A DNA stretch of 64,000 nucleotides. Source: Myrica gale. Lineage: Eukaryota; Streptophyta; Magnoliopsida; Fagales; Myricaceae. The stretch lies in NCBI GenBank assembly GCA_963930655.1, contig OZ005621.1, positions 9,473,001 to 9,537,000 of the forward strand. Direction: 5' to 3'. This document shows, piece by piece, positions 10,749-22,136 of this stretch. Numbering within the stretch: the stretch's first letter is position 1; each line of letters begins with the position of its first letter. A program made the position numbers and the translations under genes. The notes beneath the pieces were generated by a model. The model saw only the letters and a program-made list of their open reading frames with translations, did not search any database and was not told the DNA's origin.

Positions 10749-11378
10749 ACCTGACCCAGATTAAATATGCTCTTCGATGAAAACAGAAGAACCAACCTGG
10801 AGTTTGGAGACGACGGCGAGCACTGTTCTTCTTTCTCCTTCATCTTAGGTGAACTGGGTTTTGTGTTTATGAATTCTCGCGATGCCAAGTATTTTTTTTA
10901 GCTTCCCGGCATTTACGTTCGAACGACATTAAACAACCGTTCGAACATAGTGCATTTAAGTTAAATGGTGCGCGAGTGAAAGGAATTATTCGTTCGAACG
11001 AAAATTTATGTTAGACGGTATGTTTAAGCATATACATTAAAGTATATATATTCGTCTCTTTATATATATATATCATATTTTCCTTTTGATATTGTTTCAA
11101 TGACTAATAAAGTGAATTTAAATATTGCAATTATAGAACCAATGTAGAATATCTTTATAATCTAATTGATCATTAAAATGGGCAAAAAAAGTTTCTCATA
11201 AGATGAAGCTAACATAAAAAGCATGTCAATACATAATATCTCATAATGGGTGATACAGAAATACTAAAACATCTCGATAGTGATAATAAAAAACATACGG
11301 TAAAAGACTAAGATAGTAGATAATCAAGTGTCAAACAAAATACTAAGATAATAGATAATCAAGTGTCTCGCTCATTTC

Positions 11379-11756
11379 TTAGTTCACGGATCTCCGTTTC
11401 AATCCTTTCAAATCGCTCATCCATCCGCATCGTAAACTAATCCAATTGCATGTCCATCCATGGAAGACGCTCAATCTTGCTCGAGGAGCTCTGACCAACC
11501 TCATAAGTGGATATTCCTCCTCACGCACAAGATCGACGTATACCTCACTAGTATATTCGAGAAACTGAGCACATTCTCTCTGCTCAAAGTTAGACTGTAT
11601 TCTATGATCACCATACTCTAAATTGCTGAAATCCTTTGCGCGAACAACTTGTTCAATAACAACCAGTCTCTTGTAAATCAACGCTTGATGTTGAGCTAGG
11701 GACAATGATTGTTGAGCCGCTTGTGAAGATAAGGAAACACGTCTTCTTGGTGCCAT
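11379..11756 (-). CDS. Unassigned 125-codon frame inside the outer CACTA
   Basis: Begins MAPRRRVSLSSQAAQQSLSL and continues with an acidic, leucine-containing stretch (AQFLEYTSEVYVDLVREEEY). It lies about 600 bp inside the right subterminal array and points inwards, where the N-terminus of a CACTA accessory transposase would be expected. I cannot match it to a domain. It may be the truncated first exon of the element's own Ptta-like gene or chance coding potential. Confidence 0.35.
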   Translation of the reverse strand: MAPRRRVSLSSQAAQQSLSLAQHQALIYKRLVVIEQVVRAKDFSNLEYGDHRIQSNFEQRECAQFLEYTSEVYVDLVREEEYPLMRLVRAPRARLSVFHGWTCNWISLRCGWMSDLKGLKRRSVN

Positions 11757-12359
11757 TTTTCAAGCTGCAAAATAATGTTAACTAAAATTAATTCTATTAT
11801 ATTCAAAATAACATGATTATCTAAACAAAATCATTAAACCGCAAGAATATTGATCCGTGATAAAAAAATACACACATTTTGCAACTCAACAAATAGTCAT
11901 AGCATAGCTACTTTTTTAATAATTTTTCTTTTCATTAAATCATACATACTGCAATGGAATCATCTTTGCACTAAGGAAAAAAAGATCGTCTAACTGAGAT
12001 TGGCAGCACTGTAAAAATTTTCATTCCTAGTAATAAAAACATAGATGAAAATATCTTTGCACTAAGGAAAACAAAATAAAAAAATATGAACTTGATCACA
12101 CATAATATATTGTAAGCATAAAACTACTGTATTGTAAGCATAAAACGTAGACAAAACGTAATATGAATCTATCGTAAACTAAATATTAAACGTAGACGAA
12201 AATGTTAAAGAAAACTAGAAATAAAAACAAGGAAACAGGTCGGACATGATCCACGTACCTGAGGAAGCGAGGCTAAGCAAACTGGTAACTGAAAATGGAG
12301 AGCCTTTAATTTTCTGAGAGAAATGTTGCACCGAATGTAGCGTGGAGGTTTGTTATAGC

Positions 12360-13218
12360 GTGGACAATGCGTTCGGACATACATTCTTATAAACCAGATT
12401 GTTTCGGGATGAAGACGACGATTGGTATTCTTTCGAACATTATACTCTCGTTCGAACCAACCCTTGACAGATGTTAGAAATCAATGATTCTACACATAAC
12501 ACGTGGCACAATGCTGCAACACTCGTTCGAATGGACACACTTTGTTCGAACAGGTTCAGGCGTTGCAGGCAACTAAGAGACGTTGCCTGCAACGCCTCAC
12601 TCACCAGCGAAATAAAATTAGACATTTGTCACTCTCGTTCGAACAAACACATCTCGTTCGAACATCTTCAGGCGTCACAGGCACCGAACAGACGCTGCAT
12701 GCGACGCTTCCCTCACCATACACCTGTCCAGCCTCGTTCGAACAAAATGTGCCAATGTTCTACGACGATGACATGTCTTCGCAGATCTTTCTATTCAGCG
12801 ACGAATAGCAGATGTCGTTGTAAAACCATCTCGTTCGAACGAGTGGTTCCGTGCGAACAAGTATTTTAATTTTGCGACGAAAATATTTCGTCTCTAAAAA
12901 ATTTTAACCAACAACGACTAAATTATTTGCAACGGAATTTGTTAAGCGTAGCTGAATATCGTTCGAACGGATTATATTAGTTCGAATGATATGTGGTGCA
13001 CTATTTTATTAATAAAACATCTCGTTCTATTTGTTCGAACAAGATTTATCTGTTTGAACGAGAGTTTTCACGACGGTTTTTTGTGTTCGTTGCTGAAACA
13101 TTTTCGTTTATGTTATCAGCGAAGAATACTTTATATCGTCGCGAAAAGATGACTTTTAGCGACAAAATGAGTTTCGCCACTCAAGAGTTCGTCGTTGAAA
13201 GCAAAATCTGTTGTAGTG
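12360..13218. repeat. Right subterminal repeat array of the outer CACTA
   Basis: About 12430-13045 has eleven TTCGAA cores, mostly as cGTTCGAAC; three more lie at 10918-10998. Close to the end, ttttagcgac and gttcgtcgctg units take over, mirroring the left end. The arrangement (inner TTCGAA zone, outer gcgac zone) is the same at both ends of the element. Confidence 0.8.
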
Positions 13219-13221
13219 ATA

Positions 13222-14440
13222 ATAGCTATTACTTTGTTGAGTGATTTTTGACTGGGAAGTCTTTATTGATTGTACTTAATGAGTCTTGAACCTACAAAAC
13301 CCATCCTCCATCTGTTCTTAATTATAAGATCCTAACTGAGCTAGAGCTAATTGGTATGACTTTGATAAGGTTATGCAACATAAGTGGAAAATATCGGTTC
13401 ATACTTGGAATGCTTCATGCTGTTGTGCAACCTTGTTATATATTGATGTGCCTAAATGGAGTGGCCGAGATAGGGTGTGATGTCTACTGATTACGTACTC
13501 TGTCCATAAATGCGTGGCAGGACTTGCAAGAAGACTCTAGTTTGTAATGAAACTGTTTTAAAACTAACTGTATATAATATATGAGGATATATACTTATCA
13601 ATTTGAAGAGATTGTTGACTCAATCTGCAGCTCATCTAATAGATTGATTAAGATGCTCTATATGGGTAGAAAAGGTTATTTAATCTTGTAATGTTCTTTT
13701 TGGTTCATTTAGTTGAACTGGTTATTTGTGTCAGCTGCAATAAATTAAGAAGGCGGTATCAGCCTGATGTTGCTCCCCATTCAAATATTCAGACTTGAGA
13801 ACATATTGATGCTCTCTACCTTTGAAACATGTTTGATCAATGTGTTTCTATTTTTCTATGTTGGCAGGGAGCTCAGAAGGATGAAACTCATTTCCACATT
13901 GCTATGAGTATTATCTCAGTCATTGAAGACTTAGATCATTAATAGGTCGTATGATGAAGTTGCTATTTGCTTCTTTAACACAGTAAGATATCAGATTGTG
14001 TCAAATTCTAAAGTTCTCGACATTTGATTATTCAAATTTTTATATTCTAGTTGCTATAAACCCCCTATAACAGCGTTTTTTGCAAAACGCCATTAAATTT
14101 CAAATTTTTAGCAGCGTTTTGAATTTTTAGCGGCGTTTATGTCAACAAACGCTGCTAAAGGTGTACCTATAGCAACGTTTGTGACACAAACACTGTTATA
14201 AGTATATGTGAAAATATTTTTTTCTTTATTAATTATAAATTATTTAATATTAATAATTATTTTATTTATTTTAATATATATTTTTTATTTTGTGATGTAT
14301 TTGAAACAAAATTATTTTAAAGGACATACTTAATAAAATATAAAATTATTATAAGTGTTATTAAAATTGAAATTGTTATATGATATATTTTAAATTATAC
14401 CTATTATTATTATTATTATGATAATTACATATTAATTTCA
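13222..14440. other. Intergenic with CACTA-like subterminal relic
   Basis: About 14062-14200 has repeated agcggcgttt/aaacgctgct units resembling the nested CACTA's ends but without a CACTA terminus, so it is a broken relic. Near 13869 a gcag acceptor is followed by an open stretch (GAQKDETHFHIAMSIISVIE) ending in stops; it could be another captured exon, family unknown. The rest is AT-rich. Confidence 0.45.
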
Positions 14441-14442
14441 TA

Positions 14443-15869
14443 TATCCAGGAGATTGATTTTTAATTTTTCTTGGTACCGAAGGATAAGTACTGCACCCAC
14501 TACCATGGAACACGTGGGATAACTCATTGCAACCGGCACTCCACCGTGTTCGTTAACTTGATTTTTTTTATCCTTTTTTGTCAATTTTTTCCGACAAGAT
14601 TTGAGTTACTGATGTCTTGTCCTAACCTATCTCACTTGCCCGTGCTGTGAACTTCCGTACCTTCGGGTGCGGAAATTCTTTGCAGGGCGCCGGCATAGAT
14701 AAAGAATGCTATTTTGTTGATCATGTGAGTAGTGATATGCTTGTCTTAAAGATTAAGTTATGCATATCTAAATAACTAATTATGACTAATTTAGACTGTG
14801 AAATTGCGAATGACTCATTAAATCAGTTATAATTTGTTTGATGGTATCTACTACTCGAATAACCGCTTGCAGTATTAAAACCTTACACGTCATATCCAAT
14901 GTTGCTTTATTTATTTATAGGCATCCTTTGGAAGGAACACTTGTGCCTGATTCTAAAAGATTTGTCTTCTGTTACGGTTTGAGAACGTACACTATAAATT
15001 ACCTAAGGGTCAATAACAAACTTAAGAAGCCGTATCCCATTTAAAAAAGGACAAAATAACAAACTTAAGAAGCCGTATCCCATAAAAAAAAAAAGACACA
15101 AGGACCTTAGGAGGTGAGCATGATTTCTCGGTTCAATTATTGTATTCAGCTACTATGTTTTGAAGAATGAAATTATACATATCACGTTATCAATTACTAT
15201 ATACATTGACTCAATCAGACGTTATACGCACTTCCATTATATATTATAGCTTGTAAGACAAGAACAACATATCTATAATGGAAGTGCATATATAATATAA
15301 TGGAAGTGCGTATATAATATTATATAATATCCATAATATATAATGGAAGTGCGTATAACGTCTGATTGAGTCAATGTATATAGTAATTGATAACGTGATA
15401 TGTATAATTTCATTCTTCAAAACATAGTAGCTGAATACAATAATTGAACCGAGAAATCATGCTCACATCCTCAGGTCCTTTAGTACTTTTTTATGGGATA
15501 CGGCTTCTTAAGTTTGTTATTGACCCTTAGGTAATTTCTAGTGTTCCTTCTCAAACTGTAACAGAAGACAAATCATTTAGAATCAGGCACAAGTGTTCCT
15601 TCCAAAGGATGCCCATAAATTAATAAAGCAACATTGGATATAACGTGCAAGGTTTTAGTACTGCAAAGTGAGAGAGGTTAGGACAAGACATCAGTACGTT
15701 GTCCACTAAAATCTTGTCGGAAAAAATTGACAAAAAAGAATAAAAAAAATCAAGTTACGAACATTGTGGAGTGCCGGCTGCAATGAGTTATCCCACGTGT
15801 TCCATGCTAGTGGGTGCAGTACTTATCCTTCGGTACCAAGAAAAATTAAAAATCAAAGTCCTGGATGAT
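14443..15869. repeat. 1.4-kb foldback (large inverted repeat)
   Basis: The ends pair as atccagga...tcctggat. Outer arms (about 14455-14640 with 15670-15868) and inner arms (about 14870-15240 with 15298-15660) are near-perfect reverse complements around a short AT-rich loop near 15240-15300. The left arm holds about 230 extra bases (about 14641-14868) bordered by CTTGC on both sides. It also has a tandem copy of a 25-base segment (acaaacttaagaagccgtat...) at about 15018 and 15060, where the right arm has one. No coding potential and no obvious target duplication. It could be a foldback transposon or an inverted-duplication locus; a transcript would be a long hairpin. Confidence 0.85.
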
Positions 15870-17071
15870 GGTATTAAATGCCTCAGTGCATTTCATTTTA
15901 GCGGTCGTGGCTGCATTAATAATATTGCGATCAAGACCTAACATATTCTATTAAAAAGGGTAAAATATATGACTTTTCTCCTACCAATTATTGAGGTGGA
16001 TACTTTTACACTCCAAATTATTAATTTAGTTAAATTTTATCCTTAATTAATTTTGTATAATTTGTATTCTTTACTGTTAATTTAGACTAAATTTAATATT
16101 TGTAGGGGTAAAATTATCATTCAAAAAAAAATTTCGTCTAAATTATCTGCAGTAAAGTGCAAAATGTATTATATTAATAATTGAGAGATAAAATCGAACA
16201 AAATAGATATTTCGAAATTCAAATTATCAAAACTCCAAAAGTTCATAAGCAAAAAGTCATGTGTTTTACCTTTTTTTCCCAGTTTGGGGTTCGCCCCTAG
16301 CTATAGACTAATTTCAATCTTGTCCCTTTAATTATAAAAAATTAAAAAAATATTAAAAATTCATGAAAAAATATATTTTTTAAAAACGGGTAATATTTTT
16401 TAAAGAAAATTATTGAAACTCTATTTTGAAAAAAATTATTTTTTAAATATTTATTTATTTTATAAAATAATCTTAAAGGGACATTTCGGTCATTTTACAT
16501 ATATTTTCGTCTGACTTAACGTCTTATTTGAATTTGAGGTGTAAAACATTGATTATTTTCAAAAGTTAAAGGATGTAAGAGAAATTTGAAATTGACCCAA
16601 GTAAAGGGTCGACGCACAATGAAATTACCCTTTCATTTTTCATGCTTGATGTATTTTGGCCTCCCAACAGTAAATTTCTAATATAACTTCGTCCTTCTCG
16701 TCCTGTATATTTTATGCGTTAGATAGCAACTATTCAACAATATTGATTTATGAAGTATTACTACTTCTACTCATTAATGTGTTGTTTGAGTATAGAAATT
16801 TTGGAGTTGTAGAAATATTGGGTATTGAGGTTTGTGAAAAAGTAAAGATATTTTATGGGAGTTGGTGAAAAAGTGAAGAGATAAGATTTAAATAAATATT
16901 ATAATAATAAAAAAATATTTGATGAAGAAAGAAATATTATTTAATAATTTTTAATATTAACCCCAATTTATTGGAGGCTAATTATTCATGCCTCAAACAA
17001 GTCTACTTAGCATTGAATTGACACAGTCAATGTCGACTCTCCCTTGTCCCTAGCTAATCTACCTTTAGTAG
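15870..17071. other. Intergenic, AT-rich
   Basis: No gene is recognisable. It carries copy 2 of the dispersed AT-rich MITE-like repeat at about 16800-16990 (gttggtgaaaaagtgaagag, then aataaatattataataat). The rest is low-complexity AT-rich DNA. Confidence 0.5.
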
Positions 17072-17496
17072 GACGTTGGCAGGGGCGGACCCAGGCCCGG
17101 GCGAACCTGGGCGGCCGCCCGGGGTCCGTCCCTGAAAAAAAAATGTATATTTTTTTTTAAAAAAAAATAAGTTGGCCTGGGTCGCCCTGGTTGGCCCAGG
17201 CCAACATAAGCCCACCCGGGTGATTAAAAAATGCGGACTGGGCCTGATCCCATCAAGCCCAGGTCGCATTTTATTTTGGTTCAAAACAGGGGGTGAAACG
17301 ACGTTGTTTCTCCCCTGTGTTTTGAACCAAAAAAAGCTCCCCTCTCCCTTATGCGATCTCCGTTCTCCCTAGTCCCCACTGAGCCGACACCCTTCAGCTC
17401 ACCGCCTTCAGCCTTCAGCTCACCACCGGCGCCATCGCTTCAACCTTCAGCCTTTTTGTCTCTCGAGGTACCGGGCCTACCGGCACGACAATATTA

Positions 17497-17566
17497 GCGT
17501 CCATTGCGCCTATCCTCCGCGTCGCTGACGAGATCAAGAAGGAAGACCCCAGAGTTGCTTTTCTCT
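17497..17566 (+). pseudogene. Captured callose synthase exon fragment
   Basis: The frame reads ASIAPILRVADEIKKEDPRV then AFL before a gtaagaact donor. SIAPILRVA.EIE.EDPRVAYLCR is a conserved N-terminal stretch of plant callose (glucan) synthase-like proteins, and the exon ends inside the Leu-Cys codon pair as expected. Only about 23 residues are recognisable; upstream sequence (from about 17340) looks like leader DNA. It lies 0.4 kb inside the left end of hAT 1. Short match, moderate certainty. Confidence 0.6.
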
Positions 17567-19005
17567 GTAAGAACTCTTTCGCTCACTCACTTGTAATCTT
17601 TAATCTACTTACATAAGTTGATTATAGGAGTAGCAATTTGAACTAATACTATCTATTAGGGGTTGATTGTCACGACCGGACCCAAGGAACGCATTCAGCC
17701 GACAATTTTGTTTTCCCTTCTTTATTGTTCTGGTAGTATTTTCCTTTTCACAATGGAAATAGTGACTGAATGTAATAAATGTTTAGGAGAAACGTCCATT
17801 GTCCGCTGTATTGTTTACGAGAATAATGGTGGAGCTATTTTCTTTGCCTATATGTTTAATCCAAACTTTTTTAGTCTGTCTAGTACAGACTATTCTAGCC
17901 CGAATTTTAACCCAATTCGATGATGTTTGTAGTTCTTAACCAGAATTTTTCCCCTCATTTAACTAGGATTTTCATAAATATTTAGCAATTGGTCCTAGCT
18001 ATAGTATACACTAAAATGTTGATTTTACAAAAAGAGAAGTTTAGAATTTACTAAAAACCAATACAGTGGTTATTATAACATGGACTGAAATTCTAATCAT
18101 AGAAGTATTAGTTCTGAAAGTAGCATGATCAAGGGTGCAAGATTCTTGTCTAGGATTGTGAATGAGCCAAGCTTGACTTGAGCTCAGTTTGTCTACTAAA
18201 TGAACGAAACTTGAACAAAAAGTTAGATGCATATTAGCTCAGTTCAACTTTGTCTCTGAGAGTGAGTAATGACATATATGATAAAGGTGACAATAATGAC
18301 ACACTATAAATGGCAGCGGCTTTAGGTGTTTCATTTTTCCTCGATGCCGAGAATGTATTCACATGCTGGAATGGAATATCGTGTAATTGATAGACTTAAT
18401 GTCGAGAAGTGATCTCCAACTGCAGCATCGATCATTGCACATATCCTCATTCCAAGTCAGGGCACATTAGTTTTTAGTACTGATGTCTAAGGACTTTTGT
18501 CTTTATGATTGTTGGTTTTCAGAAATTGTTAACTTATTGTTCTTTATGTGGATTTGTGTAGTGAATATCAAAATCCATTGCTGGAAGCACATTTGAACTT
18601 TGCCAATATACTTGCTTATTTGATCGAAGGACATTTGCGGTAGGTAATCTCCTTTTCTTTAAATTTTTTTTTTTCATTTCTTGCTTAACTCTAGTCTGGA
18701 TTGTGAAGGAAACCGGAGGAATGGATGTTATTTGTGTAGTAGTTTTTAGGTTGGATTGTGATGTTGTTGAGCCTAGGACAACCTTAGTTGAGTCTAATCT
18801 TGTTTGCTATTATTCTTAATTGTTCAAATGTTGAGATTTGGTGCCAACACTTTTTTATTATTGAAATATCTTGTTTGCCATGAAATTTTGTTTTGTTTTC
18901 TTTTCTTTTCTTTGCCATTGAATTAGTATGATTGAGAATTGTATGATTAATTTAGATAAATTGATGAGTTTGGAAAATTTCTTTGATTTTTTTTTTGTTT
19001 AGATA

Positions 19006-21330
19006 ATGGAAAGGTTTTATCCAAAAAAGCTACACAGCGTTGGGTCACCTACTCCTAACGTGGCTACTAGTTCTGAAATGGAAACTAGTTTGAAAATACC
19101 TTCCATCGAGTTTACTCCGGATGATATTGTTGTTGATCCAGGTTACGTAAACTCATCGAAGAATATGATGTTGGGATTAGGGATCAAGTTCATAGGGAAT
19201 ACTTAATTAAAGGTCCTTATTAACCACGGGCCACAATTTTCCTAAGAAGAAATATGGGAAAGATAAGAGGGGTTTTAGGGAGTTATGGTTTAAATATTAT
19301 CCATGGTTGGAATATAGTGTATCAAAGGATGTCGAGGAAAAAGGTCCGGGGGAGGTGTGTTTATTTCTGGGGATTTAGCAACTGGAAAAATGCAATGCAG
19401 GTTTTTGGTGAGCAAGTTGGTGCACATGATAGTGCTCACAATGAAGCTAGAATGCAATGTGAAGCATTCGACAATCAGCGATAAAGTGTGACGCACATGT
19501 TATCCGCACATGTGCATGATATAGAGAATGCTTATCGCGTTCGCTTAACAATGGTTTTAGATTGCATTCACTTTCTTTTGGTGCAAGGATTAGCTTTTCG
19601 TGGTCATGACGAGTCCGAGGGTTCATTGAGAAAAGACAATTTTCTTGAACTTTTGGAATGGTATGGTAAGCGTGATGAAAAAGTTGCTAAGACAATTAAT
19701 ATTAATGCTCCTGGAAACAATGAAATGACTTCTCCAAAAACTCAGAAGGAATTAGTGATTGCTTGTGCAGCGGAGATCACACTTGCCATTAGTAAAGATA
19801 TTGGGGACAGTTTTTTTCTATTATGGTTGATGAGTCTCGTGATAATTCAGTGAAGAAGCAAATGATAGTGGTTTTGAGATATGTGAACATACATGGACAT
19901 GTGATTGAAAGGTTTCTTGGTGTGGAACATGTTCCTAATACTCGCTCCCAGTCTTTGAAAGATGTTATACACAAATTGTTTGCAAGACATGAGTTGTCAA
20001 TTTCCAAATTGGAGGTCATGGGTATGATGAGGCCTCAAACATGCGAGGCGAGTTCAATGGGTTGAAGTCGCTCATTTTGAGGGATAATCCTTCTGCTACC
20101 TATATTCATTGTTTTGCTCAACAACTTCAATTGACAGTTGTGGCTATTGCAAAGAATAATTTTCAAGTTGGGGAGTTTTTTTTAATTACACTTATTTGAT
20201 TGTGAATATGGTCGGAGCTTCATATAAAAGGAAAGATAATATTCGGCAAAGTCAACATGAGAAGATAGTGGAAAGGGCAAAAATCAAGAAACTATTCTCG
20301 CACGACCAGGTGATACTCGTTTATTACTATATCTCGTTTCAATACTTTAGACCATTTAGTCTTTCTTTATTTATTTATTGGTTTTTAATTCTCATAACAT
20401 TGTAGGTGACACTCGTTGGGGTTCATACTACACCACAGTACTGCGTCTCTTCACTATGTGGTCAGCAGTGTTGGACGTTCTTGAAAACATAAATGAGGAT
20501 GGTATTTGCCCAGAACAAAGAGTCATGGCTAAGAGCTTGATGGATAAGATGCAAAGTTATGAATTTGCATTCATTATGCAATTGTTGAAGAAAATAATGG
20601 GAACTACAAATGATTTGTCATAGGCCTTACAGCGAAAGGATCAAGATATTGTTAATGCTTTGGGTTTGGTTGGAGTTATGAGGGAACAGTTGCAAGAGTT
20701 GAGGGAGGAAGGATGGGATAAATTTTTGGAAGAAGTCAAAACATTTTGTCTGAATAATTTTATCAATGTGCCCAATATGGAAGACATCATACCAACTCGC
20801 GGTCGTTCGAGGCGTGGAGGGCAGACAATTACTTATTTGCATTATTTTCGTGTGGAAGTCTTTTGTCAGGTTATTGATTTGATTGCTCAGGAGATGAATA
20901 ATCGTTTCACAGAAACAAGTATGGAGTTACTTCTTTGCATAACATGTCTTGATCCAAGGGACTCATTCTCAGCATTTGATCTTGATAGATTATGTCGTCT
21001 TACTGAATTTTACCTTGAAGATTTCTCAACAATTGATCGCGTGGTACTTAGAGATCAGCTTGACACCTACATTAGAGATGTTAGAAGAACTAATGCTTTT
21101 TCTGGGCTTCAAGATATTGGAGCTCTTGCTGTGAAGATGGTTGAGACCAGAAAGAATATTTTGTATCCATTGGTTTATCTTCTTATTACGTTGGCATTGG
21201 TCTTACCGGTTACGACTGCAACCGTTGAGAGAGTGTTCTTTGCGATGAAAATTATCAAGACTGATTTGCGTAATAGGATGAGAGATGATTGCAACGTTTT
21301 CAAAAGATGCACAACCGTAGGATCCAATTG
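19006..21330 (+). pseudogene. hAT transposase (DUF4371/zinc-finger MYM type), broken
   Basis: Starts MERFYPKK after gtttagata, the usual start of this family. Recognisable blocks follow in several frames: FLLVQGLAFRGHDES (the DUF4371 region), NFLELLEWYGKRDEKV, a block starting MVDESRDNSVKKQMIVVLRY after a frameshift near 19830, IHCFAQQLQLTVVAIAKN after another near 20030, GDTRWGSYYTTVLRLF, and the C-terminal hAT dimerisation region (LVLPVTTATVERVFFAMKII followed by LRNRM). An in-frame stop interrupts at about 20620. In this family the enzyme cuts at TIRs and makes 8-bp target duplications, matching the ends seen. With at least three frame breaks it cannot be active. Confidence 0.88.
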
Positions 21331-21505
21331 TCCCCTCTCAATCATAGTACATAGTACGGTATGTGTAATTCAATATTTTTAATGTTTTTAGTCTTTAATG
21401 TTTTGATATTGTAACTCTAAGACAATTTTTTGCATTACGTATGAAGAAAAAAAATTCAGTTCGCCCGTGTTGGTTTTCATTCCTGGTTCCGCCACTGGAC
21501 GTTGG

Positions 21506-22136
21506 CCTCACATGCAATTGTTATGGCCCTAAACCCCATAGGCATCCTTTCGAGCTTTTACGAGCTTGGGCTATTCATAATCAGGGTTGCCCTTTTCATT
21601 GGCATGCATATGCTTTATTATCATCTATCGTCTTGCAAACAGGTAGGTGTACAGGCACATTTCTTTCAGGTCACGCATTTTTGTTCTCGTACGTATGTAC
21701 GTGTTTACTGTTTGGGAGAAATTTCAAACTTCCCTCCACCCCGAAGAATAAAAAATAGACTCAGAAAGAAAGAAAAAAAAAAGAACAAGAAAAAATAGAG
21801 AAAAACCAAGATAAAGAATATCCCTTAGTACTTCAAACTTTTTCAGCTTCTAATTAATTAGCATGAAAATTAATTTATTTCGCATGTTTTGACAGTCAAA
21901 TTAAGTACAAATTAGTCCTCAGAAAATTATAATAGTCTTGCAAGGAACTGGAAACTAATACCTTCTAATTTTATCGTTTCATCCTTAATTAAATAAATGC
22001 AGTCTAAAACTTCTTGAATCACTTTGATACCAACTGATTGGAAATAACAATTGTATTCTAATTAAGGAAGCAAGTTGGCCTGACCCTTATATTAATTAAG
22101 GTTCAATAGTACTCCAGCAATTATTAGATGAATTAC
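21506..22136. other. Intergenic between hAT 1 and a copia LTR
   Basis: No gene is recognised. An open frame at 21502-21798 is unassigned. Near 22030 a minus-strand TGGTATCAAAG next to an AT-rich block resembles the primer-binding site of another copia element, perhaps an old LTR remnant. Confidence 0.4.

Larger units (their letters stand above)
4814..13218 (-). mobile_element. CACTA (En/Spm) transposon, outer copy, with nested insertion
   Basis: The left end reads CACTACAACAGTTT and the right end is its inverted match (AAATCTGTTGTAGTG). The element is flanked by the 3-bp duplication ATA (4811-4813 and 13219-13221), as expected for CACTA elements. Both ends carry a dense subterminal array of two motifs: GTTCGAAC palindromes and gtcgctgaaa-type units. 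A second CACTA (6717-9733) sits inside, so the element was about 5.4 kb before that insertion. Remaining content is minus-strand: a transposase-like fragment near 5655-5775, a reading frame at 11379-11756, and a two-exon host-gene piece at 10015-10748. No complete transposase remains, so the copy is non-autonomous now. Confidence 0.9.
17080..21497 (+). mobile_element. hAT transposon 1 (ZMYM/TTF-type family), decayed, full length
   Basis: Left end CAGGGGCGGACCCAGG, right end CCTGGTTCCGCCACTG, i.e. imperfect 16-bp TIRs, flanked by a perfect 8-bp duplication GACGTTGG (17072-17079 and 21498-21505). The interior encodes remnants of a hAT transposase in plus orientation with several frameshifts and stops. 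A GC-rich hairpin (GTTGGCCTGGG at 17171-17181 with its complement at 17195-17205) sits about 90 bp inside the left TIR. An exon-like piece of a callose synthase gene lies near the left end. It serves as the reference copy for the three shorter relatives further right. Confidence 0.93.

Noticed and set aside
14443-15869. Foldback assigned to a Mutator-like or hAT superfamily
   Set aside because: No diagnostic terminal sequence and no matching 8- or 9-bp duplication could be read.
21502-21798. Open frame with hydrophobic stretches, perhaps a membrane protein
   Set aside because: No family motif, no splice context, and it begins in the hAT target duplication.
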